Positions 35,214-44,049 of a stretch of 64,000 nt of DNA are shown here, piece after piece. The stretch spans positions 28,046 to 92,045 of the forward strand of contig JAILIM010000103.1 in the NCBI GenBank assembly GCA_024695285.1, read 5' to 3'. A model generated the notes under the pieces. The model was not told where the DNA came from. It did not search any database and was given only the letters and a program-made list of their open reading frames with translations. The stretch comes from Bacteroidales bacterium (GTDB lineage Bacteria; Bacteroidota; Bacteroidia; Bacteroidales; UBA932). Position 1 is the first letter of the stretch, and each line of letters starts with the position of its first letter. Position numbers and translations under genes: made by a program.

Positions 35214-36803
35214 AGCGGATCCGGTAGCGATACCGGAGGGCAACAACCCACAGCTTCAGTAAATACGAGCAACACCGTTTCGGGTGTGGGCCAGACAGGG
35301 GCAACCCTGTCGGGCTCATACTCCGGAGCGAGTGCTACGCCCACGGCGGTTGGGTTTAAGTACGGAACGTCTTCCGGAAACCTTAACCAGACCGTGACCG
35401 GAACTGCTAACGGAACGAGTTTTACTGCCACGCTTTCCGGCCTCACTGCGGGACAGACCTATTATTATAAGGCGTTCGTGACGGTGAACGGTACTGAAAA
35501 TTATGCTTCTCAGAGCGAGACCTTCTACGGTTCGGAGTGCCACTTCACCACCGCCGGCATCGGCACAGTGACGACCGGAAGCGCAAGCGGTTTAACCTCT
35601 ACTGGCGCAACGCTTAACGCCTCTTATGCCGATGTCCAGACCGGAACTCACGCTCCGCAGGATATCTACTTCAAATACGGCACAAGTAGTAGCAACCTAG
35701 ACCAGATTGCATACTATAACGACGGTCTTACCAACGCCTCCGGTTCCTTTGCCGTGACCGTTTCCGGCCTGTCTCCCAGCACGAAGTATTACTATAAAGT
35801 ATATATGTCTGTCTGGAACGGGACTGCGTATCAGGAAATCAGCGGTGACGTGCAGAACTTCACGACCGTTGCCGAAGCCACAGTGAGCCAGGGATATCTG
35901 GGTTGCTACGAGATGCCGAGTGTGAGCATTTCCGGAACGGGAACGACGGGGTACTACAACACGGGCGACAGGGATGACCAGTGGTACAGGTACAATACCA
36001 GTTCCAGCAATCGTAAGGTCGTTACCCATACCTTTACCGGCAGTAAACGTGTAAGGAACTATACGGTTCTGTTCGATGGCGACAAGCACGCTCCTCTTTG
36101 GGCCGCTTTCCCTATGCACGCGAATGTGTATGGTGGCAGCACAAGCCGTTCGGACGACTGGAAGAGTGATCCTGCTCTCTCATCCTACAGCAACTGGCAG
36201 CAGACGGGCCTTGACAATGCCCAGTCTGTCGGCTACAGCCGTGGTCACTTTGTGGCTTCCCAGTACCGTAAGAAGAACGACGCGTCCAACCTGCAGACAT
36301 TCTATTACTCGAACCAGGCGCCCCAGTGGCAGAACGGCTTCAACAGTGGTGTGTGGTCAAGTCTGGAGGATCGCGTCCTGGCTATGTCACCCAGCTCCCA
36401 GTATGACACGCTTTATGTAGTAGTGGGTGTTCTTTATGAAGGGACCACTTCGACGCTTCCTTCGGGCAGCATCAATGTGCCTTTGCCGAGCCACTTCTAC
36501 ACATGTCTGATGAAGTGCTCTTTTAATGAGAATACCGGAGAGGTCAACAGTGCCCAGGGCATTGCTTTCGTGTACACCAACGAGTCCCATTCCGGCGAGA
36601 GTTGGTACAAGGAAGGGAATGGTGGTTTTGTCACTTCCATTGATGAGATTGAGACAAGGACTGGATTCAATTTCTTCGCCAATGTTCCGACCTCGTGCCA
36701 GACAGGTGCCGAGGCCAATAAAAACCACACCTGGTTTACGGGTCAATCATCCCAGGCTTCCAACGTCTCAGGTGTCTCCACCAAGAACTGGGGATCCTTC
36801 TAA
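35214..36803 (+). pseudogene. Fn3-like repeats plus DNA/RNA non-specific endonuclease, in frame after a TGA
   Basis: This 529-codon frame continues the lipoprotein frame after TGA 35211-35213 and has no credible start codon or signal peptide of its own (first internal starts are GTG). It opens with the linker SGSGSDTGGQQPTASV, followed by two Fn3-like domains of about 100 residues (GLTAGQTYYYKAFV, GLSPSTKYYYKVYM) and an NS-type endonuclease domain: YSRGHFVASQYR (normally DRGH; Asp replaced by Ser, His kept), FYYSNQAPQWQNGFNSGVW with the metal Asn, and LEDRV. Either a single surface nuclease of about 1880 residues split by a stop, or a disabled 3' part. Called pseudogene only for lack of a start; readthrough would make it active. 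Confidence 0.7.
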
Positions 36804-36818
36804 AGTGCGGTGAGAACG

Positions 36819-38582
36819 ATGAAAATGAACTATATTTTAAGGCTGGTGGCGTTCACGCTTGTGGGCGCCACGGCTTTATTGTCGTGCAGCCGCGACTTCG
36901 CGGAGGAGCCGGAGGAAGTTGTGGCCGTGCCGGGTGAAGAGCCTGCGCTGTGCAGGACGATACTGTTCCACGCCACCCAGGCGGAGACCAAGGCCCGTTT
37001 CGGTGACCCGGAGAACGGCGTTTATCCGACTCTCTGGACGAGCAATGACTCGGAGGCCAAGATTTCGCTCAACTACGGAGGCGCCATCCCGGCCGACGTG
37101 ACTCCATCTCAGGACGGGTACTCCTCAACCCTGAGCGCCACCGTGGACTTTACCAATGTAGACGGTCCCTACACCTTCTACGCGGTGAGCCCCTCAAGCG
37201 CAGCGATGTCGCTGAGCCCGAGCCGCCATTCGTGGAAGGTCACCATCCCGTGCGAGCAGTCCCCCACCGCCGGCTCCGTGGATGAAAACGCCATCATCCT
37301 GGCCGCATCCAGCATTCCCTTCCAGACTTCCACCGAGATAGCCGACGTGGACCTGTACTTCAGCCACCTGACCGCCTACGGAAGGGTGAGCCTGACAGGA
37401 ATAGACCTCATACCGGCAGGCGCCTCCGTGCAGGCAATCGAGCTCACGGCAACGACGCCGCTGGTCGGAGACTGGTTCTGGGCATGCGAACCTTCCGGCG
37501 GTGGCAGCCACACGCTCATTGACTACGGCGCCTCCTACACTGTCACCATCAATACTGCCAGCACCAGCGACGTTTGGTTCGCCTGCGCGCCCGTGAGCCT
37601 GTCCGGCGAGATGATGACGGTGCGCGTGATAACCGACCAGGGCGTGCTGGAGAAACTGATTGAATTCGACGGCACATATGAACTGGAAGCGGGCACGACC
37701 GCAGTGTTCAGCGTGGACATGTCCGAAGCGGCAGGCGCAGAATTCACGGCAGGTGGCGGCAGCGCCCCAGTCAGCACCGACTTCACCCTGGTCACCGACG
37801 CCTCAACTCTGCAGGCCGGCGACGAGGTGCTGATTGTGTACACCGCGGGCAGCAAGGCCCTCGGCGCACTCAACAGCAGCGGCAATTTCCGGGATCCGGT
37901 GGACATCACCATTTCCAATAACGCCATCGCCTCCGAAGGAAGCGCCACCGTGCTCACCCTTGAGGCCGGCAGTGCCAGCGGCACCTGGGCGTTCAAGGAC
38001 GACAGCAACTATCTGGCCAGCGCGGCATCCAGCAACTACCTGAAGAATTCATCCACGAAGAACGCGAACTCCAGCTGGAGCGTCAGCATCACTTCAGAAG
38101 GTCTGGCCACAATCCAGGCGCAGGCGGGCTCAAGCACATATCTAAGCTACAACACTGGTTCGCCCCGGTTCAGCTGCTACAGCAACACCGACCAGAAGAA
38201 GGTATCCATCTACCGTCGTTCCTCCGGCGGATCGGCTGTATCTACCAATGATCCTATGCTGCAGGAAACGGAATACGGCGCCTACCTTGGGGAGAACCTG
38301 ACGTGGCAGCTTTCCGCCGGTACCGACCAGATGGTCCGCAGCTACAGCAGCGACGTGCTCACCTTCACGCTCATCAAGCCTGACACTGTGGAGGAGCTGG
38401 AAATAAGCGGCTACACTAAGTCGAAGGCCAAAGGAGACCCGGCATTTGCCGTGACCGTGAACTGGAGGCGTGGCATTTCGACCGTGCTGAGTGGTCAGTA
38501 CAGCATGATGATAATCAAGGAGGCAGGGCCGAAAGTTTGGCTCAGCGACGGCCAGGGCCACGGCGTTATCATAAAGAAGTAA
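36819..38582 (+). CDS. Fimbrillin-like surface lipoprotein
   Basis: A 587-residue lipoprotein (lipobox ALLSC, Cys23) starting at ATG 36819; a GTG at 36810 is also in frame. The N-terminal ~310 residues are Mfa/fimbrillin-like (TKARFGDPENGVYPTLWTSN, PYTFYAVSPSS). It then has one copy of the ~140-residue module shared with the giant lipoprotein (LQAGDEVLIVYTAGSKALG ... SSTYLSYNTGSPRFSCYSN ... KVSIYR) and a C-terminal beta-rich domain. It lies 15 nt after the nuclease frame and 6 nt before the M6 protease, so is part of the same operon. Confidence 0.82.
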   Translation: MKMNYILRLVAFTLVGATALLSCSRDFAEEPEEVVAVPGEEPALCRTILFHATQAETKARFGDPENGVYPTLWTSNDSEAKISLNYGGAIPADVTPSQDGYSSTLSATVDFTNVDGPYTFYAVSPSSAAMSLSPSRHSWKVTIPCEQSPTAGSVDENAIILAASSIPFQTSTEIADVDLYFSHLTAYGRVSLTGIDLIPAGASVQAIELTATTPLVGDWFWACEPSGGGSHTLIDYGASYTVTINTASTSDVWFACAPVSLSGEMMTVRVITDQGVLEKLIEFDGTYELEAGTTAVFSVDMSEAAGAEFTAGGGSAPVSTDFTLVTDASTLQAGDEVLIVYTAGSKALGALNSSGNFRDPVDITISNNAIASEGSATVLTLEAGSASGTWAFKDDSNYLASAASSNYLKNSSTKNANSSWSVSITSEGLATIQAQAGSSTYLSYNTGSPRFSCYSNTDQKKVSIYRRSSGGSAVSTNDPMLQETEYGAYLGENLTWQLSAGTDQMVRSYSSDVLTFTLIKPDTVEELEISGYTKSKAKGDPAFAVTVNWRRGISTVLSGQYSMMIIKEAGPKVWLSDGQGHGVIIKK

Positions 38583-38588
38583 GGGCTT

Positions 38589-40397
38589 ATGAAAAAGATA
38601 CTTGTAATCGTAATCGCAGCCCTTTGCTGCTATGCCGCGGCCAATGCCGTGCCTGCTTACCGCGGTCTCATCAACTACACTCAGCCCGACGGGAGCGTGA
38701 TTCAGATCCGCCTCCACGGCGATGAATTCTTCCACTGGACCACCGACGCATCAGGACAACTGATCGAAATGGACGACGACGGGTTCTACAGGCCCGCCGC
38801 AAAAACCAACCTGTCCGCACGGCGTGCAGCCGGCAGAATAAGAAGAGCTGCCGTCAACCAGACACGCCGGGCTCCCCGTAAATCCGGAGAACCAACCGCA
38901 ACCGGTGTGAAGCGTTTCCTTGTCATACTTGTGGAGTTCAGCGACGTCCACTTTGCGAGCGAAACCGCAAATGACGATTTTTCCGCGCTCATGAACGAGG
39001 TAGGATACGATGTAAACGGGGCAACAGGCTCTGCCAGGGATTTCTACTACGACAATTCCGGCGGTGCGTTCGAGCCGATTTTCGACGTCTACGGCCCGGT
39101 GCGGCTCCAGAACAACCAGAAGTACTATGGCGGGAATACGTCTTCGCAACAGGGTAGCGACGATTGCCCCGAGAAGGCCGTGAAAGAAGGCTGCCAGGTC
39201 CTTAATGACAGCATTGATTTCTCCCAGTACGACAACGACGGCGACGGCGAGGTTGACCTTGTCTTCATGTACTATGCAGGCAAGGGAGAGGCCGACGGCG
39301 GCGGAAAGAACTGCATCTGGCCCCATCAGTGGGAGCTTGCCAGTGCCGGCATCTCTCTTACTCTGGACGGGAAGAAGGTCAGCAAATACGCCTGTACCAA
39401 CGAGATTGTGAGTTATGGCGCTCTGGCCAATAAGATGTGCGGCATAGGCACCGCCTGCCACGAGTTCGGCCACGCAATGGGACTGCCTGACTTCTACGAC
39501 GTCGACTACGACGACAACGGCGAGGCCGGCGGACTGTATGACTTCTCCACGATGTGCAGCGGTTCATACAACAACAGCGGCCGCACTCCCCCGTACTTCA
39601 ATATGGAAGAACGTATTATGCTGGGATGGCAGACGGAAGGCACGTATCGCGAATTCGGCCTTTCCGGCGATTATTCTTTCGGCAGTGTCAGCGGCAACGT
39701 GGCATACAGGTCGGCCACTGACAAGCAGGGTGAGTATTTCGCCTATGAGTGCAGGAACAAGACAGGATGGGACGCCGGACTTCCTGAGGCAGGACTGCTT
39801 GTGTATCATGTCGACAAGTCGTCGCGCACTATCCAGATCTTGAACTCCTCCGGCAGCACCGTCAACGTCACGGCATCGTCCCTGTGGAGCAATTGGGGAA
39901 CTTATAACTCCATCAACGAGAACGGTTCCCATCCTTGCTTCTATATTATTCCCGCCACCGATATGACTTCCCTGAATTTTGTCGACAGCGAAGGCTACGC
40001 GTACAACACAGGATATACCTTCACCGGAGTTTCGGGGCGGAATTCGTTCACTGGCACCAGCTGGAACCAAGTTGTTTCAGATGTAGTGCTCACGAACATA
40101 ACGTACAGCGCAGGAAACGGCAAGGTCTCCCTGCACGCTTCCGTGCCTGCTTCAACGCTGAATTACAACGTGATAGCCAATCCCGGCAACGGGGTGTACC
40201 ACGTAGGTGATGTCTTCTCGCTGGCTCTCGAAGAAAGCGAGGCGCAGCCGGTTTCCTCGGTGGAATGGTACTTCGACGACGAGCCGGTCTCCGGTTCTTC
40301 AATCACCCTCCCCGCCGGCACCCATGTCGTGGAAGCCCACCTGACCCTCGTCAGCGGCGCCACCAAGATCCTGGAACTCACGCTGAATGTTCAGTAA
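38589..40397 (+). CDS. M6-family secreted zinc metalloprotease
   Basis: Secreted protease of 602 residues with an N-terminal signal peptide (MKKILVIVIAALCCYAAANA). The catalytic site CHEFGHAMGLPDFYD (His291, Glu292, His295) is the HExxHxxGxPD of M6 immune-inhibitor-A-like peptidases. The preceding YDNDGDGEVDLVFMYYAGKGEA and IWPHQW segments are typical. A propeptide-like region with RGLINYTQPDGSVIQIRLHGDE precedes it, and a beta-sandwich domain (VEWYFDDEPVSG) ends it, possibly a sorting or binding domain. Last gene of the surface operon; followed by a terminator. Confidence 0.93.
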   Translation: MKKILVIVIAALCCYAAANAVPAYRGLINYTQPDGSVIQIRLHGDEFFHWTTDASGQLIEMDDDGFYRPAAKTNLSARRAAGRIRRAAVNQTRRAPRKSGEPTATGVKRFLVILVEFSDVHFASETANDDFSALMNEVGYDVNGATGSARDFYYDNSGGAFEPIFDVYGPVRLQNNQKYYGGNTSSQQGSDDCPEKAVKEGCQVLNDSIDFSQYDNDGDGEVDLVFMYYAGKGEADGGGKNCIWPHQWELASAGISLTLDGKKVSKYACTNEIVSYGALANKMCGIGTACHEFGHAMGLPDFYDVDYDDNGEAGGLYDFSTMCSGSYNNSGRTPPYFNMEERIMLGWQTEGTYREFGLSGDYSFGSVSGNVAYRSATDKQGEYFAYECRNKTGWDAGLPEAGLLVYHVDKSSRTIQILNSSGSTVNVTASSLWSNWGTYNSINENGSHPCFYIIPATDMTSLNFVDSEGYAYNTGYTFTGVSGRNSFTGTSWNQVVSDVVLTNITYSAGNGKVSLHASVPASTLNYNVIANPGNGVYHVGDVFSLALEESEAQPVSSVEWYFDDEPVSGSSITLPAGTHVVEAHLTLVSGATKILELTLNVQ

Positions 40398-40410
40398 GTT
40401 TTACTTTTCC

Positions 40411-40455
40411 AAAAGTGGCAGTCACCTCAACAGTGGCTGCCACTTTTGCTTTTCG
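40411..40455 (+). terminator. Terminator after the M6 protease gene
   Basis: Perfect 11-bp stem AAAAGTGGCAG (40411-40421) / CTGCCACTTTT (40437-40447), followed by GCTTTT. It begins 13 nt after the protease stop. Confidence 0.8.
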
Positions 40456-40492
40456 GGCTGAGATGTCCTGCAGCACCGCGGCCCCGCCAGCC

Positions 40493-40861
40493 TTAGATGA
40501 AGGCCTTGTCTTTGAGGCCTTTGAAGAGGACAAGGGCGAGGGCGATGGCGAGGAGGGCGGTGGGGAGCATCAGGACCTTCCTGTTGCTTTGCAGGAATGC
40601 CAAGATTTGCTGCATAGAGCCCTGGCCGACTGTGTCGGTTCCCGCAGGGTAGAAGAATGCTATAGCGGTGACGGCGGCGCCGATTACGAGGCCGGCGCAG
40701 AGGGCCACGATGAGGGCCCGGCGGCCGTGGCGGCGCTGGCGGTCCACTTCGCCCTTGATGCCTTCCACGGCCTCCATCCTGCGCTGTGTTTCAAGGATGA
40801 ACGTGGGGTCGTCTTTAACCACCGGTCTGGTGTCCTTAAGATATTGTTCCAGGTCGTTCAT
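40493..40861 (-). CDS. Small membrane protein after an ECF sigma factor
   Basis: A 122-residue protein with a soluble N-terminus (MNDLEQYLKDTRPVVKDDP) and two hydrophobic spans (ALIVALCAGLVIGAAVTAIAF; LMLPTALLAIALALVLF). Coupled to the upstream sigma gene by an ATGA overlap. The cytoplasmic N-terminus plus membrane part would suit an anti-sigma factor, but no zinc (HxxxCxxC) motif is present, so this is only contextual. DUF5056-like by recall. Confidence 0.7.
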   Translation of the reverse strand: MNDLEQYLKDTRPVVKDDPTFILETQRRMEAVEGIKGEVDRQRRHGRRALIVALCAGLVIGAAVTAIAFFYPAGTDTVGQGSMQQILAFLQSNRKVLMLPTALLAIALALVLFKGLKDKAFI

Positions 40862-41343
40862 AAGCGGATGTGTTGTTTAAGATGCCCTCTTCCTGATGAT
40901 AATTGGTATTTCACGGTGCCTGCGGGAATCTGCAGGATGGATGATATTTCTTTTATGCTCTTGTCTTCGAAGTAGAAAAGGACGATTGCGGCCTTCTCCT
41001 TTTCTGGTATGAGTTCCAGCGCCTGGTACAACTGCTGATAGCGGAACGAAGCATCGGTGGCGTCATCGGAGCGGACGGACAGCGCCTCCTTGCTTTCCAG
41101 CGAGGCGTGGTCTTTTCCGGGTTTACGGCAATGGTCTATGTAGCAGTTGTATGCGATACGGAACAGCCAGGTGCTGAACTTGGACAGGCCAAGGAAGTTG
41201 CCGGAGGACACGTAGGCGCGCACCAGGGCGTCCTGGGCTATGTCGTCGGCCAGGGCGTCATCGCCACAGCACAGACCGAGCAGGAACCGCCTGAGGGGCT
41301 CCTGCTCTGCTCGCACGAGGCTGATGAATCGCTCCCGGTACAT
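40858..41343 (-). CDS. ECF-type RNA polymerase sigma factor
   Basis: Sigma-70 family, extracytoplasmic-function group, 161 residues. Region 2: DDIAQDALVRAYVSSGNF and FSTWLFRIAYNCYIDHCRK; region 4: IPEKEKAAIVLFYFEDKSIKEISSILQIPAGTVKYQLSSGRGHLK with the helix-turn-helix. Flanked in one operon by two small membrane proteins; one could be its anti-sigma factor. Targets are unknown; the adjacent surface operon is a natural candidate, but it has an ordinary TAnnTTTG promoter. Confidence 0.93.
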   Translation of the reverse strand: MYRERFISLVRAEQEPLRRFLLGLCCGDDALADDIAQDALVRAYVSSGNFLGLSKFSTWLFRIAYNCYIDHCRKPGKDHASLESKEALSVRSDDATDASFRYQQLYQALELIPEKEKAAIVLFYFEDKSIKEISSILQIPAGTVKYQLSSGRGHLKQHIRL

Positions 41344-41346
41344 TAA

Positions 41347-41781
41347 TTACTTCCTGGCGTTTTCTTCGGCTTCCATCTCATCGGCCAGCATGCTCTTGCC
41401 GGTGAAGTAGGAAATGAACAGGCCCACCCCCACTGCCAGCAGTATGCATCCCGCGACGGGCATCCAAGACCTTAGAGGCACACCGTTCAGCAGGCCGGGA
41501 TTGTAGCTGTTGATGAGCGCCATCGTCAGGAATGCAATGCCCATGAGGCTTGTGACGCACGCACCGGATAGCTTTTCAAGCAGCCGCTCCCTGAGCGATT
41601 TGACCGGCTTCTCCCTGGACTTGAACATGTTAGGGTCGATCTGGGCGCCGGACTCGATGGCCTTGAGCATGACATCGGTCTTTCGGTTGGTCTCGTTCTG
41701 CCTGGTGCGGCCAACTATCCACACTATGGCAACGGGAAGGACGACGCAGACAAATACCGGCAGTAAGAAATCTTCAAGCAT
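41347..41781 (-). CDS. Small membrane protein, DUF6249-like
   Basis: A 144-residue protein: N-terminal span (LEDFLLPVFVCVVLPVAIVW), a charged segment (RTRQNETNRKTDVMLKAIE) then two more spans. This layout resembles the DUF6249 group of Bacteroidetes membrane proteins that sit beside ECF sigma genes, by recall. Start at 41781 (MLEDF) is favoured over the upstream ATG at 41832. First gene of the three-gene sigma operon. Confidence 0.7.
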   Translation of the reverse strand: MLEDFLLPVFVCVVLPVAIVWIVGRTRQNETNRKTDVMLKAIESGAQIDPNMFKSREKPVKSLRERLLEKLSGACVTSLMGIAFLTMALINSYNPGLLNGVPLRSWMPVAGCILLAVGVGLFISYFTGKSMLADEMEAEENARK

Positions 41782-41894
41782 AATCAGTATAATTTTTTGT
41801 TTAACTTTTCCCGCTTTCCGGAGCGGTTTCATCTGTTAGACGGAGCACCGGCCCAAAAGGTTGGAAAAATTTTTATAAAAATAAGAAATATTGT

Positions 41895-41902
41895 TAGCTT
41901 TG
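41895..41902 (+). promoter_or_regulatory. -7 element TAGCTTTG before the AlkD remnant
   Basis: Exact TAnnTTTG match ending 4 nt before ATG 41907; the promoter survives although the gene is truncated. Confidence 0.45.
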
Positions 41903-41906
41903 AAAC

Positions 41907-42218
41907 ATGAGACTGTATTCGGAGATGCTTGGCAAGGCCGATACTTCCCAGGTGCCGGGGCTGTCCCGCTTCTTCAAGACGGGGCCCGGGCAGTATGGCG
42001 AAGGGGATAAGTTCCTGGGAATCAAGGTGCCGGTGACACGCGAGGTGGTGAAACAGTGCTGGCGGGAGACGAGCCTGACGGACGCCGAGCGCCGCAACAA
42101 GAAGAGCCGCCAGACAGCCCGCTTCTACCGTGCGCTCCTGGGCAATTCCGTGCTTAATTTCGCCCCGCACGCGCCTATGTACCTGTTCCCAAATTCACCA
42201 TCAAGTCCGGCAAAATAG
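41907..42218 (+). pseudogene. DNA alkylation repair (AlkD-like) protein, N-terminal fragment
   Basis: The first ~60 residues, RLYSEMLGKADTSQVPGLSR then FFKTGPGQYGEGDKFLGIKV, match the start of Bacteroidetes AlkD-like HEAT-repeat glycosylases (normally about 230-240 residues). Homology stops after SLTDAE and the rest of the frame is unrelated, ending early. A further fragment in another frame (IKSGKIAFTYSDVPIQ, stop near 42250) looks like the 3' end of a different gene. A deletion has fused pieces. Not expected to repair DNA. Confidence 0.75.
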
Positions 42219-42590
42219 CCTTCACCTACTCCGACGTCCCCATCCAGTAGCCAGGCCCCTGTGTGTCCGGCTGGGTGCTAGAGACCCCCAGGTGACGCCT
42301 CTGGACTGAAAATCCCTCCGGCGGGAACGGGCGGCAGTACTCGGCCGCTGCCTGCCGGGCACTCTACGCCGATCCCACTCCATCTAAGTCCCGGGAACGT
42401 TTTTGCCGAATTCGTTCCCAAAGTCCAGCTTTTCCTGCCAAACGGGAACGTTTTTGCCGAATTCGTTCCCGGAGCCCAGCTTTTCCAGCCAAACGGGAAC
42501 GTTTTTGCCGAATTCGTTCCCGGAGGAGACAATCTGGAGCCGGACAATGCTCGCCACCCCCTCAAAGAAACGCCCTCGCCCCACCCCAAA
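42219..42590. other. Gene-free region ahead of the dcw cluster
   Basis: Contains the 3' scrap of a lost gene (to about 42250), GC-rich spacer with short palindromic stretches around 42320-42360, and the 51-bp-period repeat array at 42393-42521. Both strands are open through the array only because its period is a multiple of three. Confidence 0.7.
42393..42521. repeat. Three-copy 27-nt palindromic repeat array, period 51
   Basis: Identical units at 42393-42419, 42444-42470 and 42495-42521, each beginning GGGAACGTTTTTG and ending CGAATTCGTTCCC (7-bp terminal stem GGGAACG/CGTTCCC). Spacers of 24 nt share about 20 of 24 bases (CCAGCTTTTCC core), so this is a tandem 51-bp repeat rather than CRISPR. 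It ends about 160 bp before mraZ. Confidence 0.9.
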
Positions 42591-42650
42591 ATGGAAAAAA
42601 TTAACATTTTGTGGAAAATTTTGTAAGGAGGTGGAACAAAGTGGAAAATT
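42591..42650 (+). promoter_or_regulatory. Phased TGGAA boxes, likely MraZ operator
   Basis: TGGAA-type boxes begin at 42591 (ATGGAAAAAA), 42611 (GTGGAAAATT), 42631 (GTGGAACAAA) and 42641 (GTGGAAAATT): spacing 20, 20 and 10 bp. MraZ is known to bind short GTG-containing direct repeats at its own promoter at about 10-bp spacing, and mraZ starts 35 bp downstream. Confidence 0.6.
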
Positions 42651-42655
42651 TTTAT

Positions 42656-42663
42656 TATATTTG
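42656..42663 (+). promoter_or_regulatory. -7 element TATATTTG of the dcw cluster
   Basis: Exact TAnnTTTG match 21 nt before the mraZ ATG; the GTGGAA boxes lie immediately upstream, overlapping the expected -33 region, so bound MraZ would block RNA polymerase. Confidence 0.65.
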
Positions 42664-42684
42664 CACCTGCGTATAAGAATTATT

Positions 42685-43134
42685 ATGGTCACATTTATCG
42701 GAACATACACCGCCAAGGTGGACGACAAGGGCAGGCTGGTCCTCCCTGCCGCCGTGCGGCGTGTCATGCCGGTAGGTGGAGATATGAGGTTCGTAATCAA
42801 AAAAGGAATCTTCGACCGCTATCTCGAAATGTCCACCTATGAAGCGTGGACGGCGGAGGCCGAAGACACCAGGTCAAAACTCGACTTCTTCAACGACGAG
42901 CACGTCCAGTTCTGGAGGGAATACATGCGAGGCATCGAAGTCGTCGAGCCCGACGCCAAACTGGGACGCATATCCATCCCCCGTGATCTTCTTAACGCAA
43001 TCAGTGTAACCAAGGAAGTGGTATTCCTCGGCATTGGAAGCAAACTGGAAGTCTGGGCGAAGGAGTCTTACGAAACATCCCGCATCACCAACGAAAAATT
43101 TGTATCCATTGCCCGAAGCCTCTCCACAAAGTAG
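42685..43134 (+). CDS. mraZ: Transcriptional regulator MraZ
   Basis: AbrB-fold DNA-binding repressor of the division/cell-wall cluster. Of 149 residues from ATG 42685, with two half-domains: FIGTYTAKVDDKGRLVLPAA near the N-terminus and DAKLGRISIPRDLLNAI near 100, each with the D/K-x-K/L-GR-x-x-(L/I)P motif. A longer upstream open frame runs through the tandem repeats and is not real. First gene of the dcw operon, with candidate autoregulatory boxes upstream. Confidence 0.95.
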   Translation: MVTFIGTYTAKVDDKGRLVLPAAVRRVMPVGGDMRFVIKKGIFDRYLEMSTYEAWTAEAEDTRSKLDFFNDEHVQFWREYMRGIEVVEPDAKLGRISIPRDLLNAISVTKEVVFLGIGSKLEVWAKESYETSRITNEKFVSIARSLSTK

Positions 43135-43145
43135 GACGGCAGGCA

Positions 43146-44048
43146 ATGAGCGAATACCATAATCCCGTATTATACAAAGAAAGTATCGACGCCCTGGTCT
43201 GGAACCCGGACGGTGCCTATGCCGATGCTACATTCGGCGGCGGCGGGCACTCCCGCGGCATACTTTCCCGGCTCTCCGGAAAGGGCCGCCTGCTCGCCTT
43301 CGACCGCGACGCCGACGCCCTGGCCAACGCCCCGGAAGACCCCCGCTTCAAGCTTATCCACAACAATTTCCGTTTTATACATAACTATGCTCTAATCGAG
43401 GCGCCCGACGGACTGGACGGAATTCTCGCAGACCTAGGTGTCAGCTCCCATCAGTTCGACACCGCAGAGAGAGGATTCTCCTTCCGTTTCGACGCTCCCC
43501 TCGATATGCGAATGAATGTGCAGGGCGCTAAGACCGCCTCTGACGTTGCCAATTCTTATACGCAAGAAGAATTGGAAAGGATCCTCAGAACCTACGGTGA
43601 AGTAGAAAACGCCCGCAAGGCCGCCCAGCTCATTGTGGCTGCCCGTGCAAAGGCCCCCATACTGACCACCGGTGACCTCGGCAACGCCCTGGCGGGAGCC
43701 CTGCCTTCTTTCGCGGAGCACAAATATCTTGCGAAAGTCTTTCAAGCCCTGCGGATTGAAGTAAACGACGAGATGCGGTCCCTGGAGAAATTCCTCCAGG
43801 GCGCATCCCGTTCCCTGCGCAAGCGGGGACGCCTCGCCGTGATCACCTACCACTCCCTCGAGGACAGGATGGTCAAGAACTTCATCCGCAGCGGCAGGAC
43901 GGACGGGAATGAAGAAAAAGACATCTACGGCCGCTCGAGCGCTCCCCTGCGGAGCATCACCCGCAAGCCCGTGGTGCCTGAAGAAAGTGAAATAGAAGGA
44001 AACACACGCGCGCGCAGCGCAAAGCTCCGCGTGGCCGAAAAGATATAA
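43146..44048 (+). CDS. rsmH: 16S rRNA (cytosine-1402-N4) methyltransferase
   Basis: Methylates C1402 of 16S rRNA with S-adenosylmethionine. The 300-residue protein starts HNPVLYKES, has the SAM motif ADATFGGGGHSRGIL, LAFDRDADAL, GILADLGVSSHQFD and the C-terminal ITYHSLEDRMVKNF. Second gene of the dcw cluster, 11 nt after mraZ, as usual. Confidence 0.96.
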   Translation: MSEYHNPVLYKESIDALVWNPDGAYADATFGGGGHSRGILSRLSGKGRLLAFDRDADALANAPEDPRFKLIHNNFRFIHNYALIEAPDGLDGILADLGVSSHQFDTAERGFSFRFDAPLDMRMNVQGAKTASDVANSYTQEELERILRTYGEVENARKAAQLIVAARAKAPILTTGDLGNALAGALPSFAEHKYLAKVFQALRIEVNDEMRSLEKFLQGASRSLRKRGRLAVITYHSLEDRMVKNFIRSGRTDGNEEKDIYGRSSAPLRSITRKPVVPEESEIEGNTRARSAKLRVAEKI

Positions 44049-44049
44049 T

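Noticed and set aside
42393..42521. Possible mini CRISPR array (three 27-nt repeats, 24-nt spacers)
   Set aside because: The two spacers share about 20 of 24 bases, the period is exactly 51, and no cas gene is near; it is a tandem repeat.
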